57,934 nucleotides of DNA, from positions 1-57,934 of the forward strand of contig MDYQ01000181.1 in NCBI GenBank assembly GCA_003024175.1, given 5' to 3'. The position numbers were made by a program, and so were the translations under genes. The notes below the pieces were generated by a model. That model worked only from the letters and a program-made list of their open reading frames with translations, was not told the DNA's origin and ran no database searches. Positions 46,070-57,196 of the stretch are shown one piece after another; position 1 is the first letter of the stretch; every line of letters starts with the position of its first letter. The stretch is from Planoprotostelium fungivorum. Taxonomy: Eukaryota > Evosea > Variosea > Cavosteliida > Cavosteliaceae.

Positions 46070-48233
46070 ATGTTCGCCACACTAGCTCGTCGCTCGATAC
46101 CAAAGTTTGCTTCGAAACCCTCACCCGTTCGTGTCTTCCCTCGCAGACCTTTTTCCAACCATGTCATCAGACCTGCACCGATCGTTCAGACGACGAATAG
46201 AAGAGGTCAATTGGCGTTCGCAGCGTTGACTGTGACAGCCGCTCTATTTGTGAGCTCTTTCATATCGTGAATCACTCCTCACACGATGGTAGGGAATCTA
46301 CGGAGGCATTGCCAATGCAAAGGAAGAAGAGGCCCAGGAGGGACAAAACACGCTAGACGAGACTCCATTGACGCCTGGTGAAGAACCACCCAAGAAATCC
46401 AGACAACACATCAAGAAGAAGTACATCATCATCGGTGGAGGTACCGCTGGTTTCTCAGCTCTCACTGAGTTGGTCGATAGAGAACCAGGTGAGCATTTGA
46501 TGATTCATGTATTCATCACATCACGTAGATGTGATGTCATTCGTTCACACTCCTATCATGTCTCTGAATATTTGAAGATGCAGAAGTTCTCATCGTAACG
46601 GCTGAAGAAGATTATCCATACGCTCGACCTCCATTGTCAAAGGAGCTGTGGAGGGAGGGAGCCGTCATCGAAGATGATCGCATGGAGTTTCAGACATCCT
46701 CCGGAGTCCAAAACATCTACTTTGAAGATGAGGTGCGCGATCTCCATCAAAAGCTCATCACCTAATCACGGTCACAGGAGTCCAGAGAGAAGAACAAGAA
46801 CGTTCGATGGATAACCAACACCCGCGTCACCGATATCGACGTCCGCAAGCATCTCATCTTGTTGAGCGACGGGAGCATCTACCAATACGAAAAATGTCTC
46901 ATCGCCACCGGTTGTACACCAGAGAAGCTCGACATCATTCCAAAAGAATTAGAACACAACGTCACTTACTTCTCCACGGTGAGTGTGATTGTAGACCGAA
47001 ATTTAAATTTCGAATGACACGTTTACAGTTGAAAGATTACAAGAGGTTGGTAAAAGCCACGAAGGAGAGCAAAGACATCCTCATCGTGGGCGGACAATTT
47101 TTGGGCACGGAGCTTGCGACGAGTCTGGCATCGCAGAAGAAGGAATTAGGATTGGTCCAAGTGTTTCCAGAGTCAGGTGATTTCCATCGTCCATCGATCG
47201 TGTCATCATCGCAAGACGGTGATGATCACCATCTCACATCGACATGATGATGGATCACGATGGTGACCGATGTTCAGGCATCATGAGTGATATCTTTCCC
47301 GAATATCTCAGCGAGTACGTCACCTCTCGCATGATTGGCGAATACAAGATCGACGTCAAGCCATCCACCACCATCTCCAGCATCACCCCCGCACAAAACT
47401 CCCGCGTAAACGTTCAGCTCGCCAACGGACAGAATGTAGAGACCGACCACATTGGTGATTACCTCTTCACTCTCTATCAACTGACACGAAAAAGTGGTCT
47501 GCCTCGGTGTAGAGCCTGCCATCGAATTTGCACAGAAAGATCTAGAGATAGACGCTTTGAATGGTGGAATCGTAACGAACGCAGAATTAGAGTCGAGATC
47601 GGACATCTTCGTGGTGAGTGATGAGAGAAGTTTTTGGCTGAACGGAATAGGCTGGTGACGTGGGCAGTTACTATGACATGGTCATGCAGAGAAGGAGGAG
47701 GGTACAACATTACGATCATGCGGTTCGGTCGGGAGAGGTGAGAGATGAAGAGGGAAGAACAGTGATGGTGAGTGAATCGAATCAGGTGGCCGCTTTGAAT
47801 ATGATGGGGAAGGAGATGCCTTACAATCACTTTCCTATGTTCTGGAGCGAAATCGGGGATATCGTTCAGTACGAGGTCAGTGTTTTTCCCGCCATTTTTA
47901 CAGCGTTTTCCCGCCATTTCTGACGTGCTGTACAGGGAGTTGGTATCACCGATTCAGATCTTCCTACCGTCAGCGTGTGGGAATCAGGTTACCCCAACGA
48001 CAAGCCTTACCAGAGAGGTACAGAGTGATCTAAAGATAGAACTGATCACGTGACCAGGTGTCATCTATTACCTGGAAGATCAGAGGATCGTTGGAGCCCT
48101 GATGGTTGGGCTCCCCGGTAAGACGCAGAGACTGAGGAACATCATCAGCAACAACTTACCCTACTCCAACTACGATGATCTGAAGAACCTCATCAGCTTC
48201 AAAGAAGATGCCCCCCGTCAAAGTGAAGAGTGA
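46070..48233 (+). CDS. AIF: Apoptosis-inducing factor, mitochondrial (AIFM1-type flavoprotein)
   Basis: ATG 46070 opens a mitochondrial presequence (MFATLARRSIPKFASKPSP, Arg-rich and without acids), followed by a membrane anchor (QLAFAALTVTAALFV). The FAD Rossmann start KKYIIIGGGTAGFSAL follows across an intron, then VTAEEDYPYARPPLSKELWREG, CLIATGC, DILIVGGQFLGTELA (NADH site), VEPAIEFA and IFVAGDVGSYYD. The C-terminal AIF domain contains FPMFWSEIGD and the end LISFKEDAPRQSEE. AIF supports respiratory-complex assembly from the intermembrane space. The protein keeps the anchor plus soluble layout. About nine short introns are present; one carries a direct repeat. Confidence 0.95.
47884..47920. 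repeat. Direct repeat with two TTTCCCGCC motifs in an AIF intron
   Basis: Inside the 57-nt intron after QYE, a 15-16 nt block (GTTTTCCCGCCATTT) occurs twice with one extra T in the first copy. TTTCCCGC is the E2F consensus. Confidence 0.8.
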
Positions 48234-48374
48234 TCAGTTCATCACAATAAAACAGTGATCCATGTGATCTTGAGTCGAGTGTGTCGATTCCATCGAAAAT
48301 GCCGTAAGATGCATTTTTGCTTTAGCGATGTGGTGCATATTGCGGGGTTTAGGGGTTCGAGATGACGTCATCTT

Positions 48375-48448
48375 GGTTTCGTGGTGTAGTTGGTTATCAC
48401 ATATGCCTAACACGCATAGGGTCCCCGGTTCGATCCCGGGCGAAACCA
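48375..48448 (+). tRNA. tRNA-Val (anticodon AAC)
   Basis: Identical in body and in about 14 nt of 5' and 11 nt of 3' flank to the 42209 copy, marking a recent duplication. TGACGTCA lies 4 nt upstream at 48363-48370, and a TTTT terminator lies downstream. Confidence 0.97.
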
Positions 48449-48584
48449 TTCCTTTTACAGCATCGCATCGTCGACTGTTTGGACTGTACATTTCCTTCGT
48501 CTTTGCCGACACACTCACTGAGAAGTGAGAAGGGATGGAACGATTGGCCTCTATTTCATCGAGAATGCGTGATCAGACTCGAAT

Positions 48585-51500
48585 TTATTCTGCTCCCCCG
48601 TCTGGCTCTTCTGCCTCCGCTTCACGGACCTCTCTGTTCGTGGCAGGTGTGTCCGGCTCTTCTTCCACTGCCTTCACTTCCATTTCCACTCTCATCGCGC
48701 TCTTTTCGTTTCTGCTGATGGCTTGCTCGAGGTCGATCTCTGTCTGCTTGTGCACCTCTCTCTCTTCGTGTGCACTTCCCAGCCTCACTGTCATCTTCTT
48801 TCTCTCTGTTGCATCTGTGGCACAGCTCAGTCTCTCGCACATGAGACGATCGATGGCTGCCGTTCTCTGCGCGTCATTGGCAAAGTAGTTTCTGTCTTCT
48901 TCTACCGTGTGCGTTCTCGTGGGTGCATACAACGCTTCGAATGCCTTCTTTGTCATGGTGCCTGGCACCTCGATGGCCGTGTTGCGATGACCGTGCTGGA
49001 GTCCTAATGGCTTTCCGATCGACTTGAGAAGTCTCGATTTGTCTTTGACGACCAAACTTCCATCGGGTTTGGTTCTGACTCCAGACTCTTCTTCACCGAA
49101 CGTGGCGTTGAATGCTTGCCACGCGGCGTATCTCTCTGTCGAGAGAGCTTTGATCCCATTCTTCACATCTGCGTCCGAATTCTGACCCACGACCATGTTT
49201 CTCAGTGCTTCCTTCCACAGTTCTTTCGTGGCCTTGTTCACGTTGGTACTCCTACAGATATGAGTCACAGAGAGTGTAAGACGATGGAGATGAATTCAAC
49301 TTAAGAACGATCTTACCTCCTCTGGATGAGCATCTTATCCCATATGGAAGTGAAGTGCTTGATCATCGTCTTGATGTGTGTACCGATCTCCAGCAGAACT
49401 TGACCTGCGACGCTGGCCATACGCTCTGCAGGTGTGACGCCGACAAAAGGAAAGTCGTGAGCGCTGAGCTTGTCCATCTTGTCGAGACGTGCACGGATCA
49501 TCTGCGTGTCTAAGCCTTCCTTCCAGTTGCTCTCGCGGAAGTGATACTGCTCATCGTACAGATCTGACGTCACGGACAAGACGAGAAGGTGAAGGTTGTC
49601 AGACAGCTCAGTCACATAGTCTGAGCGCTGCTGGATGTGATGATTGAGCAGAACGAGCTTGTGAGAGAAGTCTAAGCTCTTGAAAAGGTTGTAGCGGGTC
49701 GAATCACTCTCCACTGATTGTGCAGAATGTACCTGTAAGGTGTTAACAAAGTCATCACACGTCATGCTGATGTACCTCATCGCTGGTGGCTTCCAAGTGG
49801 ACCATCTGTGTAGTCGAGTTGTCCAGTGACCTGTGCACGTACAGATCGCCGATGTAGTGAAGGAGCGGACCCTTCTTTTCCAAGTCGAAATTGTACACTA
49901 CCATGTTCCTCTATCATCTTGTTCAGCCCAACGAATGAATGTATATCGGCTACCTGATTGGGAAACCTGGCTTGTATCTTCTTCTGCAGCTTCGATGCCA
50001 CCTTCTCTAACACCTGATGAGGTGAGACACCGTACGATGACTGTATACACTCTCTACCTTCTCAGTTGGCTTCGTCAAGAAGAACCTCTCTTCGATGGGT
50101 ATCTTCGATATGGTAGTGTGACCGATCACAGTGGCAGAAGAAGCTCTGTCAGTGGGCGAGAGAGGACCCTTCAGATCTAACGACTTGGCGTTGATACTCA
50201 TGCGAGACTGACGCCTGATCATTGATGGAGTCGTGGGCGGGGAAGAAGTAGCGAAGAGGTTGGTAAAGGAGGAAGACAATCGATCGCTGAGAGAGAGACT
50301 CTTGTGAAGGCTGCTGTGTTCACCGTAGGTAGGTGCGACTTCTGTGGGTGGAAGGTTGTCGACCATGGCTGAGATCCATTCTTCCTTCTCGGTCTGCAGA
50401 CAGATGAGTTAGATAGTGAGGGAGAAACTTCACCTCGCTGTCAGCGCGTAAGAAGAGAGTCTCTTCGGGTGTCTGCACTTGGAACTTGAGCTCTGGGTTC
50501 TTCTTACTGCCTCCATAATAGTTACCATGGGTGACCGTGTAGCGACCCAAGAATAGAATCTGCGATAAATCAGCATCCTTCTATGACGACCATTCGATTC
50601 GACCTTCATTGGCTTGATGGTATTCTGTGATTTGTACCATGATAGAGTCTTTCGGTCCTTGTCTAAACGGAAATATAGCGTAGAATAACTGAACGCACTG
50701 CCCTCTCCGCTCTTTCTCTTCAGATATCCTTCCTTGATGATGTCACTGCTGGCTTGCTCTGCGCTGTCTGCTCCAGGTAGCTGCCTGAGACGTTCGAGCC
50801 ATGCAGCAGTGCCCTCAGTGTAGTTTGCACGAGATGAGTACTTCTTGTGCTTGCTCTTGTACTTGTTCACAGCTGGACTGTGCAGCAAGTGAGACTTCTG
50901 CGACCAATCGATGATACGGATGTCGACAGACTCGTCCAATCTACGAAGAGTCAGATCGATTGTCATCTAGATATGTCGACTCACGCTTCGTCTCTCAGTT
51001 GGAAGCGTTCTAACGAAAGCATCTTGCTGGGATACTTCTGTCGAGCAGAGTCGTACAGGCACAGCGTCTTGCCTTCCACGTGTAACGTCGCCCACTTGAG
51101 CTTGCCGTTGACTTCGAGACATCCACACAGGTCAGCTGGATGATCTGCTGCATAGCCCTGCGAGCTGCCCTCTCCGTGTGGCAGCCTCTTCTCTAGCGTC
51201 TTCAGCATGTGTCTCTTTGACTTGAACAGTACTGGACGCGGTCCGTTGTGCAGCCATGGCAGCAGCTCTTTTGCCATGCTGAAGCCTTGCTTCTCGCCAA
51301 AGACAAACAAGTTGATACCGTGGTCACGGACGGCAAGATACAGCTCGCGAGGCTGAGCGTACTGTACCGCAGTGTAGTCCATCTTTTCGTCTTGCAGGAA
51401 GTGATTGTTGAGGTAGATGATGTTCTTGAAGCGATACTCGTCGATCAAGCGCTGTCCATCTTTCCGCTGATGGGCCAAAGCTAGATCGCCGTACAGATTG

Positions 51501-53701
51501 ACGTTCCACACGCTCACTTTGGCGCCGATAGAAGTGATGATCTGTGGATGTTGAGAAAGAGATCCATGTCATTCATCTCACCCTCTCCCAAGCAGACACA
51601 GCCTCGTACTCTGTACGATTGTTGACGACTAACAAGAAGTCTGAATTACAGCTGTCGTACTCTTCTGCCAGCTGTATCTCGAAAGGTCTGATCTGTACCT
51701 TGATCGGTCGCTGCATGTCCAGCACGTGACCCAAGAAGAGGCTGCTGTGTACAGTCAAGCGAGTGTATGGCTTGGTCTTGTCGTTGACGAACTGCATCGT
51801 GCTGCTGAAGTAGAGCTGATCGTTGCTGGGTAAGAGTGGCAGATCTGCTCTCAGGCCCAGCATAGGATCTACGAAGACGTTTCCATTGTGATCTCTCAAT
51901 GTGACGTCAGAGGGCTCGATCTTGAGCGATCCTCCTTTCGTGTTCAGATCGATCTCTACGGTAGTGTACACGACTCTGGGTGGTCCGTGTGTTGGATTGA
52001 GTCCCAAATCTAGAGCAGAGATGTTGATGGATGCATAGACTAGGGGTGACTCTTCCTTCCTCGAGATGGACGTAGCGCCAAAGAAGAAACTGTTGTGAGC
52101 GGCATACTGGATGGTGAAGGGTGTCGTCACTGCTCGTACTCGAGCAAAGTCTTGATTGACTCGATCGACCAGCGATCTGTGTTCCATATGGCCAGTGGCT
52201 CTGTTACAGATGAGAAGATAGAAGGAAGATAAGACAAAACGAAGATCACCGGAAAGGGTTGCCAAAGGCAGGCTGAGTGACGTCTGTGATAGAAAAGACG
52301 ATGGGACGGTCGATCTCGTGTACTTCTCCGCTCTGCAGCCAAGTCTTCATGCACACACGATTCTGCACTGGACACGTCACCCACTGGTTGTCTTGTACGT
52401 ACGATCTAACACAATAAGAAACGAACCGATGAGGTGATGATTTGACACACCGTATAAGCTGATGAGAAGGTGTAGGCATACCACCCACGTTCATCTGAGT
52501 GACCCACAGAAGTGTGAAGCAGCTGGGCTCGATGACTTTGTATCCCACAGAGTCGATGTAACGCAAGAACATCAGTTGTAGATCGTAGGCCGTCGTGTGA
52601 GACGTCACGTGACCATCGGCGTGCGTCAGGTGGAGTAAGAAGCGAGCCTTGTTGCCATCGCAACCTCGATTTCCAGATGGGCCTTGCCTTCCCGAATAAC
52701 CACTGGGGCCAGAAGAACCACCTGGGTTCGTGTACGTGGTGGACGAGACCTGCTGGTTGCCGTTATTATCCGTGTAGCTGGTCGATTCTGTCCTGTAATT
52801 GGGTTCAACTTGAAGTTCGATCGTACGTTTCTTCTCACCAAGAGTAGGATGCACCACCGGGACCACCAGGGCCGCCGGAACCACCCGGACCACCTGGACC
52901 ACCCTCACCACCGATACCTCCTCTCGTGTTGGGCACTCTCTGCTTCAACAGCATGAGCGTGTCCATGTCCTTCTGTCCTACACGTACCTGTCTCTAGTCA
53001 GTTCTTTCCTTCCATCTGGTGATGATCGACGATGTCTATGATGGTGATGGTGGTGATGGTGGTGATGATGTTGATGATGTTGATGATGGTGTGTTCGCTC
53101 ACTTGGATGTCTCCACCGTGACCTGCGTTTCCTCCATCGCCTCCGACGCCACCGTCACCACCGTCACCGCCTCTACCTCCGTCTCCACCCGAAGAGTACC
53201 TCGTTGCGTCGCTACCGGGATATCCCCTCGCCCCATCTCCTCCTCTTCCTCCCTGGCCTCCGTAGCCTCCGTCACCACCTCTCGCCGTCAGCTGAACTTC
53301 TGCCAGGGGTGAGCCCATCGGCCAAGTGTGCTGATAAGAGCCTCCTGTCGTTCTGTCGTTCTGCATCAGACTTCTATGCGAGAGGATATAGGTCAGATGA
53401 TGATGCGATGAGGTGGACGTGATGGATGAAATGGTACCTGGATCCGGCGGATAGTGTAGAGGAAGTCAAGATGGTGAGCTCGTCGGCTGATGTGGAGAAT
53501 GAGATGTCGATGGTGCCCGCGTCTCCACCTCGCTCTCCATCTTGACCTCTCTTGCCGTTGTGACCGTGGGCTCCATGAGAGTAACCGTCTGCTCCCTTCT
53601 GACCTCTATTTCCATCTGCAACATGATCGGTGACCGAATCGACGGATGAGCACACCTCTTCCGTGGCGGCCGTTGTTGTCTAAGAGGACCAGATCACCCA
53701 T
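48585..53701 (-). CDS. Large glycine-rich (collagen-like) plus PH-domain protein, DUF7932-type
   Basis: The N-terminus ([15 protein letters not shown] from ATG 53701) leads into Gly-rich arrays: [10 protein letters not shown], then [22 protein letters not shown] and [20 protein letters not shown], later [11 protein letters not shown]. Next come blocks with [13 protein letters not shown] and a long beta-rich middle ([33 protein letters not shown]). The C-terminal third has a PH domain: [37 protein letters not shown], then [19 protein letters not shown] and EEWISAMVD. It is followed by a Ser/Pro-rich linker and helical ends, and the stop at 48585 follows [11 protein letters not shown] recall the Gly-rich/NxGGMPTP arrangement as DUF7932; that name is from memory. 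Probably a cytoplasmic, lipid-associated scaffold; its function is unknown. Confidence 0.72.
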
Positions 53702-54081
53702 GTATCTCCTTCTTGTCTGTAGGTGGGCGAGTGCGGCTGTTCCCGATGAGGAGAGAATCTTGTGGGACGCCGCAGTCAACTTCTGTGGAAAAAGAGAGAA
53801 GTCTCTCTTTGAGAGGAGTCGTGGCCCGACCGGTCATGTCCTCTGACCTTAACCAGGAACCACGGACCAAAAGGCGATCTGACGTGAGATTTTTTGGTGT
53901 ATTTGTTGAGAACGACCACATTGCGACTCAATTTGTGACAGTGGTGATACTTGAGACCCCTTTAGAGCGCACCTTCTCGAATAAGTTATGCTCATACACC
54001 TTGGGAGCGCACCAGTGAGACCTCAACAGACTCGGATAGAACCGCACCCGATTGAGTCTTACATTCAACCAAAATTCGAGG
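53702..54081. promoter_or_regulatory. Divergent promoter region
   Basis: 380 bp between the glycine-rich PH gene (-) and a small membrane-protein gene (+). An open frame continues upstream of ATG 53701 (KLTAASHKILSSSG...), so the true start of the PH gene may lie further up. No other element was seen. Confidence 0.3.
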
Positions 54082-54363
54082 ATGGCTCTCTCTGTCACGT
54101 ACATTGTCATCATCATCATCGTCGTTATCGTCGTGCTGCTGTGCATCGCTGGTAGTATCAAGAGAGCTAGACACGGCAGCTGGACCAGTTGGGAGCGAAA
54201 GCAACACCACAACGACATCAGCATGGCGCCTGCTGTGGTCGTCATCGAGCAGCCTGTCGTAGTCCAACAACCTCTTCACACGGCTTCGTATATTCAGCAA
54301 CCCGATCCCGCCGCACAAATGGCTCCACCTCCCCAAGCCTTTGATGTGAAGAGACCATGTTGA
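54082..54363 (+). CDS. Small single-pass membrane protein with Pro/Gln-rich tail, copy 1
   Basis: 93 codons: a transmembrane helix directly at the start (VTYIVIIIIVVIVVLLCIAG), then a basic WTSWERKQHHND segment, then a tail of APAVVVIEQPVVVQQPLHTASYIQQP and MAPPPQAFDVKRPC. No family was recognised. The nucleotide sequence over about 200 bp of the middle is very similar to the inverted copy at 57342-57740. Cytosolic Pro/Gln tails of this kind often recruit SH3 or WW proteins (inference). Confidence 0.75.
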   Translation: MALSVTYIVIIIIVVIVVLLCIAGSIKRARHGSWTSWERKQHHNDISMAPAVVVIEQPVVVQQPLHTASYIQQPDPAAQMAPPPQAFDVKRPC

Positions 54364-54390
54364 TTTAGTTTCTGAATGTATTAAAGGTGT

Positions 54391-54703
54391 TTATACCTCC
54401 TGGATCGCAGGTGCATGCTCGAGTCTGATGGATAAAAAGAGATAAACCCCGGGATCGAGTTGTCCTCTGCCACTGATGATCTCGACAGAAAGCCTCACCT
54501 TAATGAGACTGGATTCAGACTTTCGTCTGTTTGTGCACTCGAATTGCTCCAAGATTCCGTTGTGGGGTGATGTGGCGTCGTTGTAGGCCACATCAATTTT
54601 CTCCTCTTTATGTCGCACATTAACTTGTGACCCGCCTCCTTCCAATCATGCAGTTGACACCCTTCGAGCAGTAGTTGACCTTCTAACACTTGGAGCGGTG
54701 GCA
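54391..54703 (-). pseudogene. Decayed MYND-type zinc-finger gene fragment
   Basis: Reading minus from 54703: CHRSKC, then a TAG stop (54683-54685), then KVNYCSK. A shift of one base near 54660 follows, then GCQLHDWKEAGHKLMC. After a second shift near 54620 comes EEKIDVAYNDATSPHN running to LEHAPAIQEV and the stop at 54391. The pieces together are the second half of a MYND finger (C..C.kv.YCSk.CQ..dWk.gHk..C) and a following domain. The disruptions in a compact genome suggest a pseudogene, though an unrecognised splice pattern or sequencing error is possible. No expressed product is proposed. Confidence 0.5.
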
Positions 54704-54961
54704 GTCAGTCGAAGGGATCCCCTTCGATCATTCACCGATGAGACGGAGTTCTGTCATTAAAGTGTGGAGTCTCTCAAACATGTGACACTGTAAACTTTTC
54801 CCTTGTGATATTGATCCCTCTGGTATGCCTCTTCTTGGATTCAGTGAGGGTAACCACTGGCAACTAATTTAAGATTCCACATGTCTTATCTTCTGGTGCA
54901 TGTACAATATGACGAGATTGCTAGCACCGAATGGTTCGCTTATTTATCTTGTTGCTTGATG

Positions 54962-56925
54962 TCATGGCGATGCATCCTGAATGGCAGCTTTGATCTCGAC
55001 AAAGGACGGGCGCTTAGTTGGTCTATGAGACCAACACTTGGTAACGATGTCGATCAAGACCTTTGGAACTTGCTCTGGGACGGTCATCACATCTGATGCC
55101 ACATCAGCTCGTAATCATGATGATGATCATCAGCGTCGAAGATACTCACTTCCACTCTGTACAAACATTGCGACTTCCTTGTCCGTCTTGGATGGATAAG
55201 GCTGCTCACCAAACGTGTAGATCTCCCAGACGACAACACCAAAAGCCCAGGCGTCCGAATCTACTACATGTCAAACTCTCATCTACAGCGTGACGACTCA
55301 CTACGAGTGGGTGGAGTCAACATCAACAGCTCGGGTGCCTGCAGAAATTTCAGACCAACTTCGGTCTACAACGAGACATCACCATCCATCTGACATCCGG
55401 TGTAGATACTCTCTGGTGGAGGTTCTGTATCATTCCCTCCTTCCCAGCATAAGCGAAAGAGGCCAATTTTAGACATAAGCCCGTCGGGTCTCTTCTCAAG
55501 AGGATGTTCTTCGATTGTAGATCAGAGTGGACGTAATGTTGAGATTCCAAGTATTTCATGGCAGCAGAGATGTCGGAGCACCTGTTTCATTCTTCACTTA
55601 TCTCCGTCACGGTGTTGACTCACGAGTCGAAATAAAATGAAATGAATCCCACTCACATCCTGAGTAATTCGGCAGCGGCCATGGAGTCGCCACTGTGACG
55701 TAATAGATTGTACAGGTTACCTCCCTCCATATATTCCGTCACACTGCAGACATCCGGAATATTTGCGATGAATTTGATGATATTGGGGTGGTCCAGGTCC
55801 TTCTTCCTTCAATCTCCTCGTTCTACAACGTTGAGGTACCCACTGCCAGTATGGAGGCCTCCTTTGCGAAGGTCTCTCTCCTCGTCTCGATCTCGAGAGT
55901 CTTGATGCAGATGGCCGGGGCGTTCTCTTTCAATCTTTTCTTGAAGAGACCACCGAAGCTGGTGCTGCCGATCCTGTCTTCTTGAATGTACTGCGCAACA
56001 ATGAGGTGAGAGATAAACTGAAAAAATGATGTCGTTCTTGTGTTTGAAATAAAATGAAATCAATGTCTTGAAAAGAAAAGATGAATAAGATGAAATAAAT
56101 GGACGAGACAGGTTGTGTACATTCGTCTTCAGTTCTCTCACCTTTCTCACGATCATCATCTCCAGCCCGGTAAGCGAGCTGGCATTCTTCGGCTTCTTTT
56201 CCATCACGATGGTTACAACGATCAGCGGGATGACGACAAGGATCACCACGGTAAAGAAGAAAAAGAGGAAACCTCCGACAACTACCAGTATGGCTATGCA
56301 ACACTGTTCGTCGGTGTTCTCCTTTCTTCGTGGATAAGTGGAGTAGATCTTCTGTGCTTGAGCTTTCAATCGTTTGACTTCCAGGGCATTGGAGGCATCA
56401 ATGATCCGATCAGGATCACCGCCTGTGGACAGGTCACGGTCAGTGGTGATAATGAATGACAGACGGATCGGTTCGACTGACCTAGCTGCTTCATGATCTC
56501 GATCATCTCATTTCGCTTCTCAATGTATTCTTTCAGACTGATCTTCTTCGTGGAATGGTGGGCTAGAGCATTTCGCATGTTCGTGATCTTCTGCAGGAGA
56601 TGGGCCGGAGCTGAAGAGAACTCCTTTGCAAGCAACAGGAGAAGACTGGTATCCCAGCCTGAAATCTGACCCTGTGAGAAATCAGATCACTGACTCTATG
56701 AACTCTACAGACATGCGCCAAGACCTTCTGTTGCATCTTAAACGTGTCACGTTTGAATCTCTTCAGCAGAAGCTTTCCATGTTCTTCATTGTCCTCCCAA
56801 GGGTGTCTTGTCTCTTTCTCCCATCCAGCTCGGAATAATTCGGCAAGACGGTGTCTGATTTCCAGCAGGTGTTGGTCTAGCATGGTGTATCGATTGGAGT
56901 CGTGGCGCTCCAAAGGAGAATTCAT
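54962..56925 (-). CDS. HEPN domain - hydrophobic segment - pseudokinase protein
   Basis: ATG 56925 gives MNSPLERHDSNRYTMLDQHLL and charged helices. After an intron comes SGWDTSLLLLLAKEF and ITNMRNALAHHSTKKISLKEYIEKRNEMIEIMKQLG, which carries the HEPN ribonuclease signature RNxxxH (DZIP3/hRUL138-like HEPN). An unusually long hydrophobic run follows, from CCIAILVVVGGFLFFFF to IPLIVVTIV (about 33 residues), then a short juxtamembrane stretch. The kinase region follows: DRIGSTSFGG (glycine loop), ICIKTLE (lysine), DHPNIIKF, VTEYMEGGNLYNLL, YVHSDLQSKNILL (HRD to HSD), LKLASFAYAG (DFG replaced by SFA), QAPELLM, SDAWAFGVVVWEIYTFGEQPYPSK and the C-terminal RPTKRPSFVEIK. The Asp of DFG is lost, so it is probably a pseudokinase. 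Several introns of about 40-60 nt are present. RNase L and IRE1 also couple a kinase-like module to an RNase, but with another domain order. Confidence 0.8.
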
Positions 56926-57056
56926 GGTGTGTGAGGCAGCAGTTCAGAAATATGATCACAAAGTATAAAATAACATCTGCTGGCCCAACAATTGTCTCCC
57001 TTTATTCACTGGCCCAAATCGTGTTCGTCATCATTTATTCCGCCTACAACCACAGG

Positions 57057-57196
57057 TATTGTCCAGCGGGGTCGTTTTCATAACCTTTAAATTTTTCACG
57101 TTAACAAACCGAGTTGCTAATAGCAACAGGCACGATATCAACCGTGTTTTTGTGTACTAATTTTAAATGGTTTGAAAACGAACCCGCTGGACAATA
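57057..57196. mobile_element. MITE-like element with terminal inverted repeats and TA target site
   Basis: The left end TATTGTCCAGCGGG (57057-57070) is the exact reverse complement of CCCGCTGGACAATA at the right end (57183-57196). The match continues inward (TCGTTTTCA, AACC, TTTAAA) to about 37 bp with one mismatch and small indels. The ends begin and end with TA, consistent with a TA target-site duplication as in Tc1/mariner-type elements. The element is about 140 bp with no coding capacity, and its centre has a small hairpin (GTTGC-TAATA-GCAAC). Confidence 0.85.

Noticed and set aside
48234-48528. Frames running through tRNA-Val genes encoding PGIEPGTLC-like peptides (also near 42490-43087)
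   Set aside because: They are translations of tRNA sequence, a common annotation artefact.
57057-57196. Inverted repeat as an intrinsic terminator or riboregulator hairpin
   Set aside because: The arms are about 65 bp apart, begin and end with TA and include conserved outer ends, which fits a transposon better.
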